This document shows positions 33,435 through 33,614 of a stretch of 33,614 bases of DNA, in pieces; the first letter of the stretch is position 1; the number at the start of each line of letters is the position of its first letter. Below the pieces are notes generated by a model. That model searched no databases, was not told the DNA's origin, and was given only the letters and a program-made list of their open reading frames with translations. The position numbers and the translations under genes were made by a program. This DNA is from Planctomycetota bacterium (GTDB lineage Bacteria > Planctomycetota > Phycisphaerae > UBA1845). The stretch spans positions 1-33,614 of the forward strand of contig JAJRSR010000198.1 in the NCBI GenBank assembly GCA_024278695.1, read 5' to 3'.

Positions 33435-33614
33435 TCACTCAGTCCACTGACCGGTGTAACCACCTGAGCCGGAGGTGCTCACCGTGATAGCCACGTAGTC
33501 CGAGTATAAGACGTTGGCGTTCGGCACGCCATTTTTCTTGTCAGCCGACGCCACAAGAACAGATACCTGCGGCGTTGCGCCAAAATAATCTGCCAAGTTG
33601 GACGTCACTGAGCC
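33435..33614 (-). CDS. Partial CDS, C-terminal 59 residues, possible minor pilin-like or surface protein
   Basis: On the minus strand an open frame enters at the right edge and ends with TGA at 33437-33435. The visible C-terminus includes NLADYFGATPQVSVLVASAD, KNGVPNANVLYSDYVAI and a glycine/serine-rich end SGSGGYTGQWTE. The sequence is beta-strand rich, with alternating hydrophobic residues, like the tail of an exported adhesin, minor pilin or pseudopilin, but the N-terminus, where a prepilin signal would be, is outside the window. It is convergent with pilC. Confidence 0.65.
   Translation of the reverse strand, partial: GSVTSNLADYFGATPQVSVLVASADKKNGVPNANVLYSDYVAITVSTSGSGGYTGQWTE

Noticed and set aside
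1-33614. CRISPR arrays, tRNA, rRNA, insertion sequences and phage genes
   Set aside because: I saw no regularly spaced repeats, RNA gene landmarks, transposase or integrase motifs anywhere in the window.

Overview
The window is about 33.6 kb of moderately GC-rich bacterial DNA, densely packed with genes, with no rRNA, tRNA, CRISPR array, transposase or phage gene that I could recognise. Several traits suggest Planctomycetota, perhaps class Phycisphaerae: a histidine kinase with an AHHFNN box, two families I recall mainly from planctomycetes (a 62-residue lipoprotein-like peptide and a lipoprotein of unknown function), a prepilin of the RRAFTLVE type, and a cytoplasmic GH20 enzyme next to a sodium:solute symporter. 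This assignment is inference from protein style; no marker gene is present.

Region 1 (1-6719, minus strand) is a surface-polysaccharide operon. Transcription runs right to left through an ABC-2 permease, an ABC ATPase with a Wzt-like C-terminal domain, two GT4 glycosyltransferases, a GT2 glycosyltransferase, a SAM methyltransferase, and the first 36 codons of another gene that leaves the window. Most junctions overlap by 1 to 13 bases. Region 2 (6858-8534, minus) holds an exported SH3-domain protein with a nine-base G tract in its signal peptide, a very small lipoprotein-like gene, and a strong hairpin.

Region 3 (8707-12130, plus) is a tightly overlapped trio: pabB-like, pabC-like and a long-form NIF3-family gene. 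Region 4 (12138-15129, minus) has an exported alpha/beta hydrolase, a lipoprotein of unknown function whose reading frame seems to be cut by a TAA with coding-like sequence beyond it, and a PAS-type orphan histidine kinase. Region 5 (15260-21574) holds a lipoprotein-type SAM methyltransferase behind a sigma70-like promoter, an overlapping methyltransferase/polysaccharide deacetylase pair, and a divergent GH20/SSS-symporter pair that may degrade and import amino sugars.

Region 6 (21954-33364, plus) is a type IV pilus-like machine in one long array: major prepilin, pilM, pilN, pilO, a PilP/GspC-like protein, a secretin with an extra C-terminal helical extension, a TPR lipoprotein, a STAS-domain protein, pilB, pilT and pilC. 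A convergent gene, seen only as its last 59 codons, starts beyond the right edge. The most unusual points are the STAS protein within the pilus operon, the secretin extension followed by a TPR lipoprotein, the exported methyltransferase, the in-frame TAA in the lipoprotein gene, and the pabBC-NIF3 coupling.
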